The position numbers were made by a program, and so were the translations under genes. A stretch of DNA of 11,548 nucleotides, taken from Lachnospiraceae bacterium (GTDB lineage Bacteria > Bacillota > Clostridia > Lachnospirales > Lachnospiraceae). The DNA lies in contig CAAGRM010000015.1 of NCBI GenBank assembly GCA_900772675.1, positions 1 through 11,548 on the forward strand, read 5' to 3'. Below the pieces are notes generated by a model. It saw only the letters and a program-made list of their open reading frames with translations, was not told the DNA's origin and did not search any database. Of this stretch, positions 1 to 6,213 are shown in pieces (within the stretch, counting starts at the first letter, position 1; each line of letters starts with the position of its first letter).

Positions 1-42
1 CTTTGATTTTTCCGTCAAGCCCGGTCCCTTTCTATTAATTAA

Positions 43-80
43 TTATATTATTTATAAAAAATGTTTTATAAATAATATAA
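43..80. repeat. 17-bp perfect AT-only inverted repeat
   Basis: The arm at 43-59 is the exact reverse complement of the arm at 64-80, separated by the four bases AATG. Both arms contain only A and T. The overlapping TTAATTAA motif lies just to the left. As RNA it would be a long but weak hairpin; as DNA it is a possible protein-binding palindrome. Function is unknown. Confidence 0.8.
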
Positions 81-157
81 GCGGAATTTTTCTTACTTTT
101 TTCCGTTTTTTCTCTTTCTTTGTATTTTTCCGGTTTGCTTCAGAGCTGTTTTACCAA

Positions 158-176
158 AAATTATTATTAATAATTT
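158..176. repeat. 19-bp AT palindrome
   Basis: Nine-base arms (AAATTATTA and TAATAATTT) are perfectly complementary around a single central T. It lies 55 bases before the LacI terminator and about 110 bases from the end of the LacI gene. Low-complexity A+T sequence can form such palindromes by chance, so a functional role is only a possibility. Confidence 0.6.
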
Positions 177-230
177 CATCCATCCTATTTATTTTTTTAT
201 CTGATGCTTCAGAGTCCTGCGGAAGAGAAG

Positions 231-272
231 AAAAAATCACTCCTTCATGCTTGCATGAATAAGTGATTTTTC
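231..272 (-). terminator. Rho-independent terminator of the lacI-type gene
   Basis: Arms 232-241 and 262-271 are perfectly complementary over ten bases, and an inner TTCATGC/GCATGAA pair extends the stem almost to the loop. On the minus strand the stem is followed by a run of six T. It begins 15 bases after the stop codon of the regulator and probably ends the dnaX-ybaB-recR-lacI transcript. A-runs on the other side would let it work in both directions. Confidence 0.9.
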
Positions 273-286
273 CTGAAAGTCCATCG

Positions 287-1387
287 TTACTTTTTCATTT
301 TTTCGGTTCTTGCATAGGAAGTACTGCGCCGCACAATCAGTTTCGGCTCATACTCAACATGGTACGTGCTTAACGGTTCATTGCCGTCCTGGCTTTCCCT
401 CAGGGACTGGATTTTCCGCAGAATGATATCACACGCATCACGGCCTTTCAGAGGCACGTAGTGGTCAATCGTCGTCAGGGAAATCGAACGAAAGCTGGAA
501 TAGACGGTATTGTCACATCCTACCACAGAAATATCCGCCGGAATACGCAGCTTACTCTCAAGAACGGCATCCATGATGCCAAATGCAATCATGTCGTTCA
601 TGCCGACGATTGCCGTGAGATTTTTGTTCTCCCTAAGCAGTTCTTTTGTCAGGTAATAGCCCATTTTGTACTCGGAATCCATGCTCGGGATCACCTCGTC
701 AAGATCCTCGTCTGCTGACTTGACAATCACGCCGTCGCCGTATCCAGCCTCCTTAAACTCGCGCACAAAGCCCTCCACACGTTTGAGGCGCTGGCCCTGT
801 TTCGATGTCAGCGGCGGTGAAACAAACGCCACATGCCGGTGTCCCAGTTCCAGCAGGTGGCGTGCCATCAGTCTGCCGGGTTTCGCATTGTTCAGCTCGA
901 CCGCATCAATTTCCAGCAGTTCTTCCCGGTTGTTGATGATAACAAGTGGAATCTCCGAAGCCAGCTCATCCACCTTTTCCTTACAGCTCCTGCTCGGATT
1001 GCAGGTGTAGATAATCCCCCGCGGGCGCACGCTTTTCATCATCCGAAGATAGTTCTCTTCGATTTTCAGGTCTCTTTGTGTATTGCAGACAAAGACTCCG
1101 TAATTCTTCTCTTTTGCAACTTCTTCGATGCCATGCAGCAGCATCACATAATAAGGATTGGTGAGGGTCGGGCAGAACACAACAATCAGCTTGTTGCCGT
1201 TCGACTCTCTTCTCATCTTCCGCTTCGGAACCTGATATCCAAGCTCCCTGGCTGCCGCTTCTACCTTTTCCACAGTTTCCCGGGAGAACGAAACATTTTC
1301 TCTCCTGTTCAGGATCATGGAAACGGTCGCCTGGGATACGCCGGAGGCCGCCGCCACATCACTCGATGTCACTTTTTTTCTGCTCAT
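287..1387 (-). CDS. LacI-family transcriptional regulator
   Basis: The 366-residue product has full LacI/GalR architecture. An N-terminal helix-turn-helix occupies about residues 6-25 (VTSSDVAAASGVSQATVSMI), followed by a hinge helix around residues 45-55 with the typical ARELGY motif. A periplasmic-binding-protein-like effector domain runs from about residue 66 (LIVVFCPTLTNPYY) to the C-terminus. Family members bind operator DNA as dimers and respond to a sugar or related ligand; this ligand is not identifiable. The ATG lies one base after the recR stop codon, and a GGAG sequence inside the end of recR is well placed as ribosome binding site. It is therefore probably translated from the recR message, which is an unusual home for a sugar regulator. 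No clear LacI-type operator was seen in the window, so its targets are probably elsewhere, although the thuA/epimerase genes are possible. Family assignment is firm; regulon is unknown. Confidence 0.93.
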   Translation of the reverse strand: MSRKKVTSSDVAAASGVSQATVSMILNRRENVSFSRETVEKVEAAARELGYQVPKRKMRRESNGNKLIVVFCPTLTNPYYVMLLHGIEEVAKEKNYGVFVCNTQRDLKIEENYLRMMKSVRPRGIIYTCNPSRSCKEKVDELASEIPLVIINNREELLEIDAVELNNAKPGRLMARHLLELGHRHVAFVSPPLTSKQGQRLKRVEGFVREFKEAGYGDGVIVKSADEDLDEVIPSMDSEYKMGYYLTKELLRENKNLTAIVGMNDMIAFGIMDAVLESKLRIPADISVVGCDNTVYSSFRSISLTTIDHYVPLKGRDACDIILRKIQSLRESQDGNEPLSTYHVEYEPKLIVRRSTSYARTEKMKK

Positions 1388-1388
1388 A

Positions 1389-1985
1389 TTACAGCTCCGT
1401 TCTGCCCTCTAACGCACGCAGAAGAGTAACTTCGTCAATATTTTCCAGATCGCCGCCCACCGGAACGCCGCTCGCAATCCGCGTCACCTTGATGCCGGTC
1501 GGCTTGATCAGCTTGCTGATATACATGGCCGTGGTTTCGCCCTCCAGGCTGGAGTTTGTTGCGACAATCACCTCTGAAACGTCACCCTGAAGACGCTGCA
1601 TCAGCTCTTTTAACCGGATATCATCCGGCCCGATTCCCAGCATCGGGGAAATGGCTCCATGCAGGACATGGTAAACACCGTCGTATTTTCCGGTTTTCTC
1701 ATACGCCGCAAGATCCTGCGTTGTCTCCACGACCATGATTACGCTGTGGTCACGTTTGACATTGGCACAGATCGGGCACAGCTCTTTGTCCGTCAGGGTC
1801 TGGCAGCACTTACAGTACTGAACGTGGGATTTTGCTTCTGTGATCGAATCGGCCAGCCGTTTTGCCTGGTCAGCCGGCATATTCATAATATGAAATGCCA
1901 GCCGCTGTGCCGTTTTTACACCGATGCCAGGCAGATGCGACAGCTGCTCAATCAGCTGGTTAATGTATCCGCTGTAATAATCCAT
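1389..1985 (-). CDS. recR: Recombination mediator protein RecR
   Basis: RecR acts with RecO (and RecF) to load RecA onto single-stranded DNA coated with SSB during gap repair. The 198-residue product has the family's usual length (about 198-200). In order it shows a helix-hairpin-helix ([16 protein letters not shown], residues 18-33), a zinc finger with C58, C61, C70 and C73, a Toprim domain starting near [13 protein letters not shown], and a C-terminal Walker-like [16 protein letters not shown] segment conserved in RecR. The start ATG overlaps the ybaB stop by one base (TAATG), which indicates translational coupling. The ybaB-recR pairing is conserved across bacteria and supports the call. 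Confidence 0.98.
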   Translation of the reverse strand: MDYYSGYINQLIEQLSHLPGIGVKTAQRLAFHIMNMPADQAKRLADSITEAKSHVQYCKCCQTLTDKELCPICANVKRDHSVIMVVETTQDLAAYEKTGKYDGVYHVLHGAISPMLGIGPDDIRLKELMQRLQGDVSEVIVATNSSLEGETTAMYISKLIKPTGIKVTRIASGVPVGGDLENIDEVTLLRALEGRTEL

Positions 1986-2338
1986 TAGAACGGGAATCCT
2001 CCGCCCATGCTTCCAAGGCCGCCCGCAAGTTTGCCCATTGCTTTCGCTGCCTCATCCTCAACCTTACGCAGCGCCTCGTTGGTTGCTGCCATAATCAGAT
2101 CCTCCAGCATTTCTACGTCATCCGGATCCACAGCATCTTCACTGATTTTAACCTTTGTTACTTCTTTTTTACCGGAAATGGTCACTTCGACAGCTCCGCC
2201 GCCTGCTGCTGCGGTGAACTCCTTCTCCTCCAGTGCTTTCTGGTTTTCTTCCATCTGCTTCTGCATTTTCTGAGCCTGCTTCATCAGATTGTTCATGTTG
2301 CCCGGCATTCCTCCCGGGAATCCTCCTCTTTTTGCCAT
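1985..2338 (-). CDS. YbaB/EbfC family nucleoid-associated protein
   Basis: The product is 117 residues and belongs to the small DNA-binding YbaB/EbfC family, whose dimers bind DNA and influence nucleoid organisation. The N-terminus is rich in Gly and Met ([24 protein letters not shown]), followed by a charged helix ([19 protein letters not shown]), a beta-sheet core ([25 protein letters not shown]) and the typical C-terminal [25 protein letters not shown]. The reading frame is open 31 codons further upstream into the end of dnaX, but the MAKRGG start is chosen because AGGAGG lies nine bases before it and because family members start this way. It sits 37 bases after dnaX and overlaps recR by one base. 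Confidence 0.96.
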   Translation of the reverse strand: MAKRGGFPGGMPGNMNNLMKQAQKMQKQMEENQKALEEKEFTAAAGGGAVEVTISGKKEVTKVKISEDAVDPDDVEMLEDLIMAATNEALRKVEDEAAKAMGKLAGGLGSMGGGFPF

Positions 2339-2347
2339 GGGTAATAT

Positions 2348-2353
2348 CCTCCT
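2348..2353 (-). promoter_or_regulatory. Ribosome binding site fixing the ybaB start
   Basis: A perfect AGGAGG (minus strand) lies nine bases before the ATG at 2336-2338. A longer in-frame start at 2431 would lie inside dnaX and would add an Arg/Thr-rich segment not typical of the family. The site therefore decides in favour of the shorter protein. Confidence 0.85.
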
Positions 2354-2375
2354 GAAAAATAATATTTCGTTTAAT

Positions 2376-4025
2376 CTATTCTTCCCCGTCGTCGAAGTCG
2401 CTTTCGTCGTCCTCCTCGACCGGGATGCCATGAATCGCCTGCGTCAGTGCATCATCCACAGAAATTGTGGAAAGCGCGGCGTTTGCATGCTGATCTGCCA
2501 GAATGAGCTGAACCTCTACGGTTTTTCCAGTCATCTGTTCAATAATGGTACGGATCTCGTCGGCTGCCTCCGGCCGCTCAACGTAAATCGATGCGAGCTG
2601 GTCTGCAAATTCGACAAACAGTTTGGCGTCACCTGTCTCGCTGTTGTATTTCGGAACAGCGCTCTGCAAAAACTGGCGGAACATGCCACTCGTCTGGCCG
2701 ACAATTGCCTTCCAGGACGCGCTGATGCGCTGTAAATCCGCCGGTGCAGCTTTCACCGGTGCCGACGCACTCTGCTGTGCTTCTGATGCCGTAAAGCCGT
2801 CGCCTGCCGCCCAGGAGCCGCCTGCACTGCTGTTGTCTGCTCCCGGTGCCTTTGTCGCCATCATCGGGATGCCGCGCTCCATTTTTTCTTCAAGAATCCG
2901 CAGCCGCTCCAGCACCGATTCCAGATTCTGCTCCATCTGCGGTTTGCAGAGCTTGACGAGAGCAACCTCGACAAGTACACGCTTCTGTGCCGCATAGCGG
3001 AGCTGACCGGAAAGCTCGGACAAGACGCGAATGTAGTGGATCAATGTTTCATCCTCCACCATCGTGCTCTCCTCTTTTAAAAGCTTCAGATTTTCGGTGG
3101 AAACATCGAGCAGCTCCTCGGTTTCATCCGCACTTTTTACCAGCAGAAGATTGCGCAGATACCACGTGAAATCGGTGACAAACTGCCCCAGCTCTTTTCC
3201 CCGGTTCAAAAGTGTCTCCAGCGTGCGGATGCTTCCTGTGACATCCCCGGACAGGATCCTGCGGAGCATCCGGCTGAAAATTTCGGTATCGACGGTTCCA
3301 AGAACCTCAAGAACCTTATCGTATGTCAGCTTCTGCCCGAGGTAGAAGGCGATGCACTGGTCCAGAAGACTCAACGCATCTCGCATGGATCCATCGCCTG
3401 CCTTTGCAACGTAACGGATCGCTTTTTCTTCTACATCCACCCCTTCTTTTTCCATCAGCTCACCTAGGCGGGCCGCGATGGTATCGATCGTGATGCGGCG
3501 GAAATCGTACCGCTGGCACCTGGACAGGATCGTCACCGGTATTTTGTTCGCCTCTGTGGTAGCCAGAATGAAAATGACGTAGGACGGCGGTTCCTCCAGG
3601 GTTTTTAACAGTGCATTGAACGCTCCGGTAGACAGCATATGCACCTCGTCGATGATATAGACTTTATATCTTCCTTCCGTCGGCCGGTAAGCAACCTCCT
3701 CACGGATTTCACGGATATTGTCGACGCCGTTGTTGGATGCCGCATCAATTTCGATGACGTTTGTGGAAACGCCCGCCAGAATTGCCTTGCAGGTCGGACA
3801 CTCATTGCACGGACTTCCATCCACAGGGTGCTCGCAGTTGACGGAACGGGCGAGAATCTTGGCAATCGTCGTTTTTCCGGTTCCACGGGTTCCGCAGAAC
3901 AGGTACGCATGGCCGATACGATCCGCCCGGATCTGATTTTTTAATGTAGTAACAATATGATCCTGTCCTTTTACATCCTCAAACGTGGAAGGACGGAATT
4001 TTCGGTACAGAGCAGTATAGCTCAT
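2376..4025 (-). CDS. dnaX: DNA polymerase III subunit gamma/tau
   Basis: DnaX is the ATPase of the clamp loader that places the beta clamp on primed DNA. The 549-residue product starts with the classical [12 protein letters not shown]. It has Walker A GTRGTGKT at residues 45-52, a zinc module with C64, C73, C76 and C79, Walker B IIDEVH near residues 124-129, sensor 1 around residues 155-157 (ATT) and the SRC arginine-finger motif at 168-170. The clamp-loader domain III ends near residue 370, followed by a Ser/Ala/Gly-rich linker and a tau-type C-terminal region ending in an acidic tail. It is close in size to the Bacillus protein and shorter than E. coli tau. A GGAG ribosome site precedes the ATG; I saw no convincing dedicated promoter in the 141 bases after pfkA. 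No good programmed-frameshift site was found, so probably a single product is made. Confidence 0.98.
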   Translation of the reverse strand: MSYTALYRKFRPSTFEDVKGQDHIVTTLKNQIRADRIGHAYLFCGTRGTGKTTIAKILARSVNCEHPVDGSPCNECPTCKAILAGVSTNVIEIDAASNNGVDNIREIREEVAYRPTEGRYKVYIIDEVHMLSTGAFNALLKTLEEPPSYVIFILATTEANKIPVTILSRCQRYDFRRITIDTIAARLGELMEKEGVDVEEKAIRYVAKAGDGSMRDALSLLDQCIAFYLGQKLTYDKVLEVLGTVDTEIFSRMLRRILSGDVTGSIRTLETLLNRGKELGQFVTDFTWYLRNLLLVKSADETEELLDVSTENLKLLKEESTMVEDETLIHYIRVLSELSGQLRYAAQKRVLVEVALVKLCKPQMEQNLESVLERLRILEEKMERGIPMMATKAPGADNSSAGGSWAAGDGFTASEAQQSASAPVKAAPADLQRISASWKAIVGQTSGMFRQFLQSAVPKYNSETGDAKLFVEFADQLASIYVERPEAADEIRTIIEQMTGKTVEVQLILADQHANAALSTISVDDALTQAIHGIPVEEDDESDFDDGEE

Positions 4026-4070
4026 AAAACATTTTCTCCTTTTATTGCATGCGGCATAGCAGACTTCCGC

Positions 4071-4090
4071 CTGCAGCTTTTTTGCTGCAG
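4071..4090. repeat. 7-bp hairpin with homopolymer loop in the dnaX leader
   Basis: CTGCAGC and GCTGCAG arms flank six T on the plus strand (six A on the minus strand). It lies between the pfkA terminator-like hairpin and the dnaX ribosome site. A GCGG/CCGC pairing lies next to it on the minus strand, so the dnaX leader may fold into two small stems. Role unknown. Confidence 0.6.
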
Positions 4091-4099
4091 TGCAACAGA

Positions 4100-4141
4100 A
4101 GAACGGAGACCTTGTTCCTCTTACTTTAAGGCCTCCGTTCT
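4100..4141 (-). terminator. Terminator-like hairpin after pfkA
   Basis: Arms 4100-4113 and 4128-4141 form a 14-bp stem around a 14-base loop. On the minus strand all 14 pairs hold, one being a G-U wobble; on the plus strand that pair is an A-C mismatch. This indicates the RNA of the pfkA transcript is the selected one. The tract after the stem on the minus strand is only moderately U-rich (TCTGTTG), so termination may be partial, letting pfkA transcripts enter dnaX. Confidence 0.7.
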
Positions 4142-4166
4142 TTTTCCTTGCCTTTTCCGGAAATCA

Positions 4167-5246
4167 TCAATCGCCGAAGCTGATTCCCATCCGTTTTGCC
4201 TGCAGGACTTCCTGTGCATTCGGATCTACGGTCTTTAATTTTCCGGCACACTCACCCAGCGGAATTTTCTTTACTTTTCCATTGACCATTCCGACCATAT
4301 AGCCATACTGTTTGTCCAGAATAAGCTGTGCTGCCTCAGAGCCGAGTCTTGTGGAAAGGACACGGTCATACGGACACGGGCTGCCTCCGCGCTGCATGTG
4401 GCCCGGTACGGTGACGCGGATTTCCATACCTGTCTTTGCCTCGATCTCTTCTGCGATCTTATAGGATACGGACGGATATTTCTTTGCGATTTCTTCCTGA
4501 CGTTTTTTCAGCTCTTTCTTCGGAAGTGCTGCGTCTTCTTTTGCAATTGCACCCTCGGCAACGGCAAGAATGGTGAATCCGCTTCCGCGCTCTTTTCGTC
4601 TGTTGATGGCCTCGCATACTTTTTCAATATCGTATGGAATTTCCGGAATCAGGATAACGTCTGCGCCGCTTGCGATTCCGGCGTACAGAGTCAGCCAGCC
4701 TACTTTATGGCCCATAACTTCTACGATAAAAACTCTCTGGTGAGAGGAAGCTGTTGTGTGGATGCAGTCGATCGCATCGGATGCAATATTGACGGCACTG
4801 TAGAAGCCGAATGTCATATCCGTTCCGTAGATATCATTATCGATGGTTTTCGGAAGATGGATAATATTCAGTCCTTCCTCTCTCAAGAGGTTTGCTGTTT
4901 TCTGGGTTCCGTTTCCGCCAAGAATGACAAGGCAGTCTAAAAGGAGCTTGTGGTAGGTATGCTTCATTGCTTCCACTTTGTCCAGACCGTTTGCATCCGG
5001 GGTACGCATCAGCTTAAACGGCTGACGTGAGGTTCCGAGAATAGTTCCTCCCTGTGTTAATATACCGGAAAAATCTTTTGCACTGAGCATGCGGTAATCA
5101 CTGTAGATCAGGCCTTTATAGCCGTTCATAAATCCATATACTTCAAGATCTTTTACATTGTTTGCAAGGCCTTTTACGACTCCGCGCATGGTCGCATTTA
5201 ATGCCTGGCAGTCTCCGCCGCTTGTTAACAAACCAATTCTTAACAT
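4167..5246 (-). CDS. pfkA: 6-phosphofructokinase, group III (clostridial type)
   Basis: The enzyme phosphorylates fructose 6-phosphate to fructose 1,6-bisphosphate, the committed step of glycolysis. The 359-residue product has the N-terminal phosphate-donor loop (IGLLTSGGDCQALNATMRG, residues 4-22), GTSRQ with R74, the donor-specificity loop GGNGT (110-114), the substrate/catalytic motif PKTIDNDI (132-139; D136), EVMGHKVGWL (176-185) and a C-terminal CPYDRVLSTRLG. The Gly after GGN (equivalent to E. coli G104) is the ATP-type residue, while the Lys in PKTIDND is the residue seen in pyrophosphate-type and mixed group III enzymes. ATP is the more likely donor, but this is an inference. The ATG at 5246 has a weak AGGATGGG ribosome site and a consensus promoter 78 bases upstream. 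It is inserted between the SRP RNA and dnaX. Confidence 0.95.
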   Translation of the reverse strand: MLRIGLLTSGGDCQALNATMRGVVKGLANNVKDLEVYGFMNGYKGLIYSDYRMLSAKDFSGILTQGGTILGTSRQPFKLMRTPDANGLDKVEAMKHTYHKLLLDCLVILGGNGTQKTANLLREEGLNIIHLPKTIDNDIYGTDMTFGFYSAVNIASDAIDCIHTTASSHQRVFIVEVMGHKVGWLTLYAGIASGADVILIPEIPYDIEKVCEAINRRKERGSGFTILAVAEGAIAKEDAALPKKELKKRQEEIAKKYPSVSYKIAEEIEAKTGMEIRVTVPGHMQRGGSPCPYDRVLSTRLGSEAAQLILDKQYGYMVGMVNGKVKKIPLGECAGKLKTVDPNAQEVLQAKRMGISFGD

Positions 5247-5323
5247 ATGACTTTTCCCATCCTGTTCTTTATTAGATTTTCACGACTGCTTCTTGTTTCT
5301 TGGCAGTATTATGGAATGTTTAC

Positions 5324-5352
5324 ATTATACCCTATTTTTTTCGTTCTCACAA
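5324..5352 (-). promoter_or_regulatory. Sigma-A promoter of pfkA
   Basis: On the minus strand a TTGTGA -35 box (5347-5352) and a perfect TATAAT -10 box (5324-5329) are separated by 17 bases. The expected start lies near 5317, giving a leader of about 70 bases before the pfkA ATG. The G before TATAAT and the correct spacing make it strong. Confidence 0.88.
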
Positions 5353-5465
5353 TACTTCGGGAAAAGAAAGCTTTGGAGATTACAATTTTATAAGAAAAAA
5401 ACGGAAAATAACCCAAACGGTCTGTGCCGGATTTTTCTGCGCTGTTTTCCGGTGTGCTTTCGTAC

Positions 5466-5499
5466 AAAAAAAGGAAGTCTGTTTTTTTCAGGCTTCCTT
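5466..5499 (-). terminator. Rho-independent terminator of the SRP RNA
   Basis: On the minus strand AAGGAAG-C-CTG pairs with CAG-A-CTTCCTT across a seven-A loop, with one internal C/A mismatch, followed by seven T. It begins 13 bases after the predicted 3' end of the SRP RNA and ends before the pfkA promoter, so the two genes are probably transcribed separately. Confidence 0.88.
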
Positions 5500-5512
5500 G
5501 GATATTCTTTTT

Positions 5513-5775
5513 ATGCGCGCCGCACTTCGAACTCACACCACAAACGTTACTCCTACAGCCTACTCGGCCCAGGCACCCTCACGGCACACAGGAGGTTCCA
5601 CTTAGTGCTGCTGCATTCCTGCCCTGACACGGTTCATGGAGTCCTGTTGCGTAAGACCCAGACGTCAACGTCACTTATAGAAGGCAGCTTCGCAATGAAA
5701 AAGCCCTCGGATTGGCATCACCCCCGCTGTAGCGGATTGCGGGTACAGGGCACCGCTATCTCCCCGGCTGCGCAT
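5513..5775 (-). ncRNA. ffs: Signal recognition particle RNA, large bacterial type
   Basis: This is the RNA scaffold of the signal recognition particle; with Ffh it targets ribosomes making membrane and secreted proteins. On the minus strand the 5' end contains the Alu-domain segment GGTGCCCTGTACCCGC followed by the TCCGCTACAGCGGGG hairpin, as in Bacillus scRNA. The helix 8 Ffh-binding hairpin lies near 5600-5640 and reads GTGTCAGGGCAGGAATGCAG, CAGCAC, with a GGAA tetraloop. The predicted ends pair with one another: ATGCGC-A-GCCG at the 5' end with CGGC-GCGCAT at the 3' end, ten pairs with one bulged A, which sets the length at about 263 bases, close to the 271 of Bacillus subtilis. A consensus promoter ends six bases upstream and a terminator follows. 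Ends are inferred, accurate to a few bases. Confidence 0.96.
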
Positions 5776-5780
5776 TGTTT

Positions 5781-5809
5781 AGTATACGGGATTTCACAGG
5801 GGATGTCAA
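5781..5809 (-). promoter_or_regulatory. Sigma-A promoter of the SRP RNA
   Basis: On the minus strand a perfect TTGACA (5804-5809) and TATACT (5781-5786) are spaced by 17 bases. Transcription would start near 5774-5775, exactly where the RNA's closing helix begins. A near-consensus promoter suits an abundant stable RNA. Confidence 0.93.
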
Positions 5810-5971
5810 GGAATTTTTGTGTGGAAGACGGACGGAAGCAGCGTGCGGCCCGGCGGCTCTGTGGGGGAAACGTGCGGTGGGGAGGGCTCGCTTCGCATTG
5901 CCCTTGGAGGTTATAATTATAGCACTGCCTTTTTGCATTATTTTAAGGAGTGCTGTAAGAGAATTTGTGAA

Positions 5972-6000
5972 TTGAAATGTTGGTAGATGGCGAGTATAAT
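5972..6000 (+). promoter_or_regulatory. Sigma-A promoter of the thuA leader
   Basis: TTGAAA (5972-5977) and a perfect TATAAT (5995-6000) are separated by 17 bases. A start near 6007 would give a leader of about 207 bases before the thuA ATG, long enough to hold the nested hairpin and the second AT-rich hairpin. Alternatively it could drive a separate short RNA ending at the T-run at 6131-6136. Confidence 0.75.
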
Positions 6001-6040
6001 TTATAGCAAGGCCAAAACAATAACGTAAAAATTCATCACC

Positions 6041-6122
6041 GCAGAGTGCGAATGACTGCGTCACAGATTTTCATCGTACCCTGGTACGCCTTTCCATCTG
6101 TTTCTTGCAATTTGCACTCTGC
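6041..6122 (+). repeat. Three-tier nested hairpin in the thuA leader
   Basis: Three sets of complementary arms are nested around one centre: GCAGAGTGC (6041-6049) with GCACTCTGC (6114-6122), extended by a G-U and three A/T pairs; ACAGAT (6063-6068) with ATCTGT (6096-6101); and CGTACC (6075-6080) with GGTACG (6083-6088). A run of six T follows at 6131-6136. It could be a leader regulatory RNA, the body of a small RNA, or a palindromic repeat element. I do not recognise it as a known riboswitch. Confidence 0.65.
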
Positions 6123-6137
6123 AATACTGCTTTTTTC

Positions 6138-6187
6138 ATTATTTTCGGGATTTGCTATCGGTAATTTTTTGAAAATAATATATTTTT
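6138..6187 (+). terminator. AT-rich hairpin with T-run before thuA (possible attenuator)
   Basis: ATTATTTTC (6138-6146) is the exact reverse complement of GAAAATAAT (6171-6179), and a run of six T follows at 6183-6188. The stem is weak (seven A/T pairs of nine). It lies just ahead of the thuA ribosome site at 6198-6205, so it could be a weak attenuator or only AT-rich sequence. Confidence 0.35.
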
Positions 6188-6213
6188 TATCTTAATAGAG
6201 GGAGGTTAGACGA

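Larger units (their letters stand above)
1..286. other. AT-rich intergenic region at the left edge
   Basis: No credible coding sequence is visible here. The stretch is strongly A+T-rich and holds two perfect AT-rich inverted repeats (43-80 and 158-176) and the terminator of the LacI-family gene (231-272). The gene to the left is outside the window, so it cannot be said whether the palindromes belong to its promoter or its 3' end. Confidence 0.7.
5776..6213. other. Divergent intergenic region, SRP RNA / thuA
   Basis: This 438-base stretch has no convincing gene. It contains the SRP promoter (5781-5809), a conspicuously G+C-rich block (about 5820-5910) unlike its surroundings, a rightward promoter (5972-6000), a nested hairpin (6041-6122) with a U-tract, and an AT-rich hairpin (6138-6179) before the thuA ribosome site. 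An open frame on the minus strand (5756-6064) is rejected because it overlaps the SRP promoter and the hairpin. Confidence 0.7.

Noticed and set aside
2339..2431. Longer N-terminus for the YbaB protein
   Set aside because: The 31 extra residues lie inside the dnaX 3' end, while the internal ATG has a perfect AGGAGG nine bases upstream and matches the family start.
2880..2892. A six-A tract in dnaX as a programmed frameshift site for a gamma product
   Set aside because: In frame it reads GAA-GAA-AAA-ATG, which does not form a proper X-XXY-YYZ slippery heptamer, and I saw no clear stimulatory stem after it.
5293..5916. Long open frames on the plus strand across the SRP RNA and its flanks
   Set aside because: They run antisense through the SRP RNA, its terminator and promoter; the predicted proteins have no recognisable features and no ribosome site.
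5756..6064. Minus-strand open frame of 102 codons
   Set aside because: It overlaps the SRP promoter and 5' end and half of the nested hairpin, and lacks a ribosome site. The protein is low-complexity and unlike a real gene.
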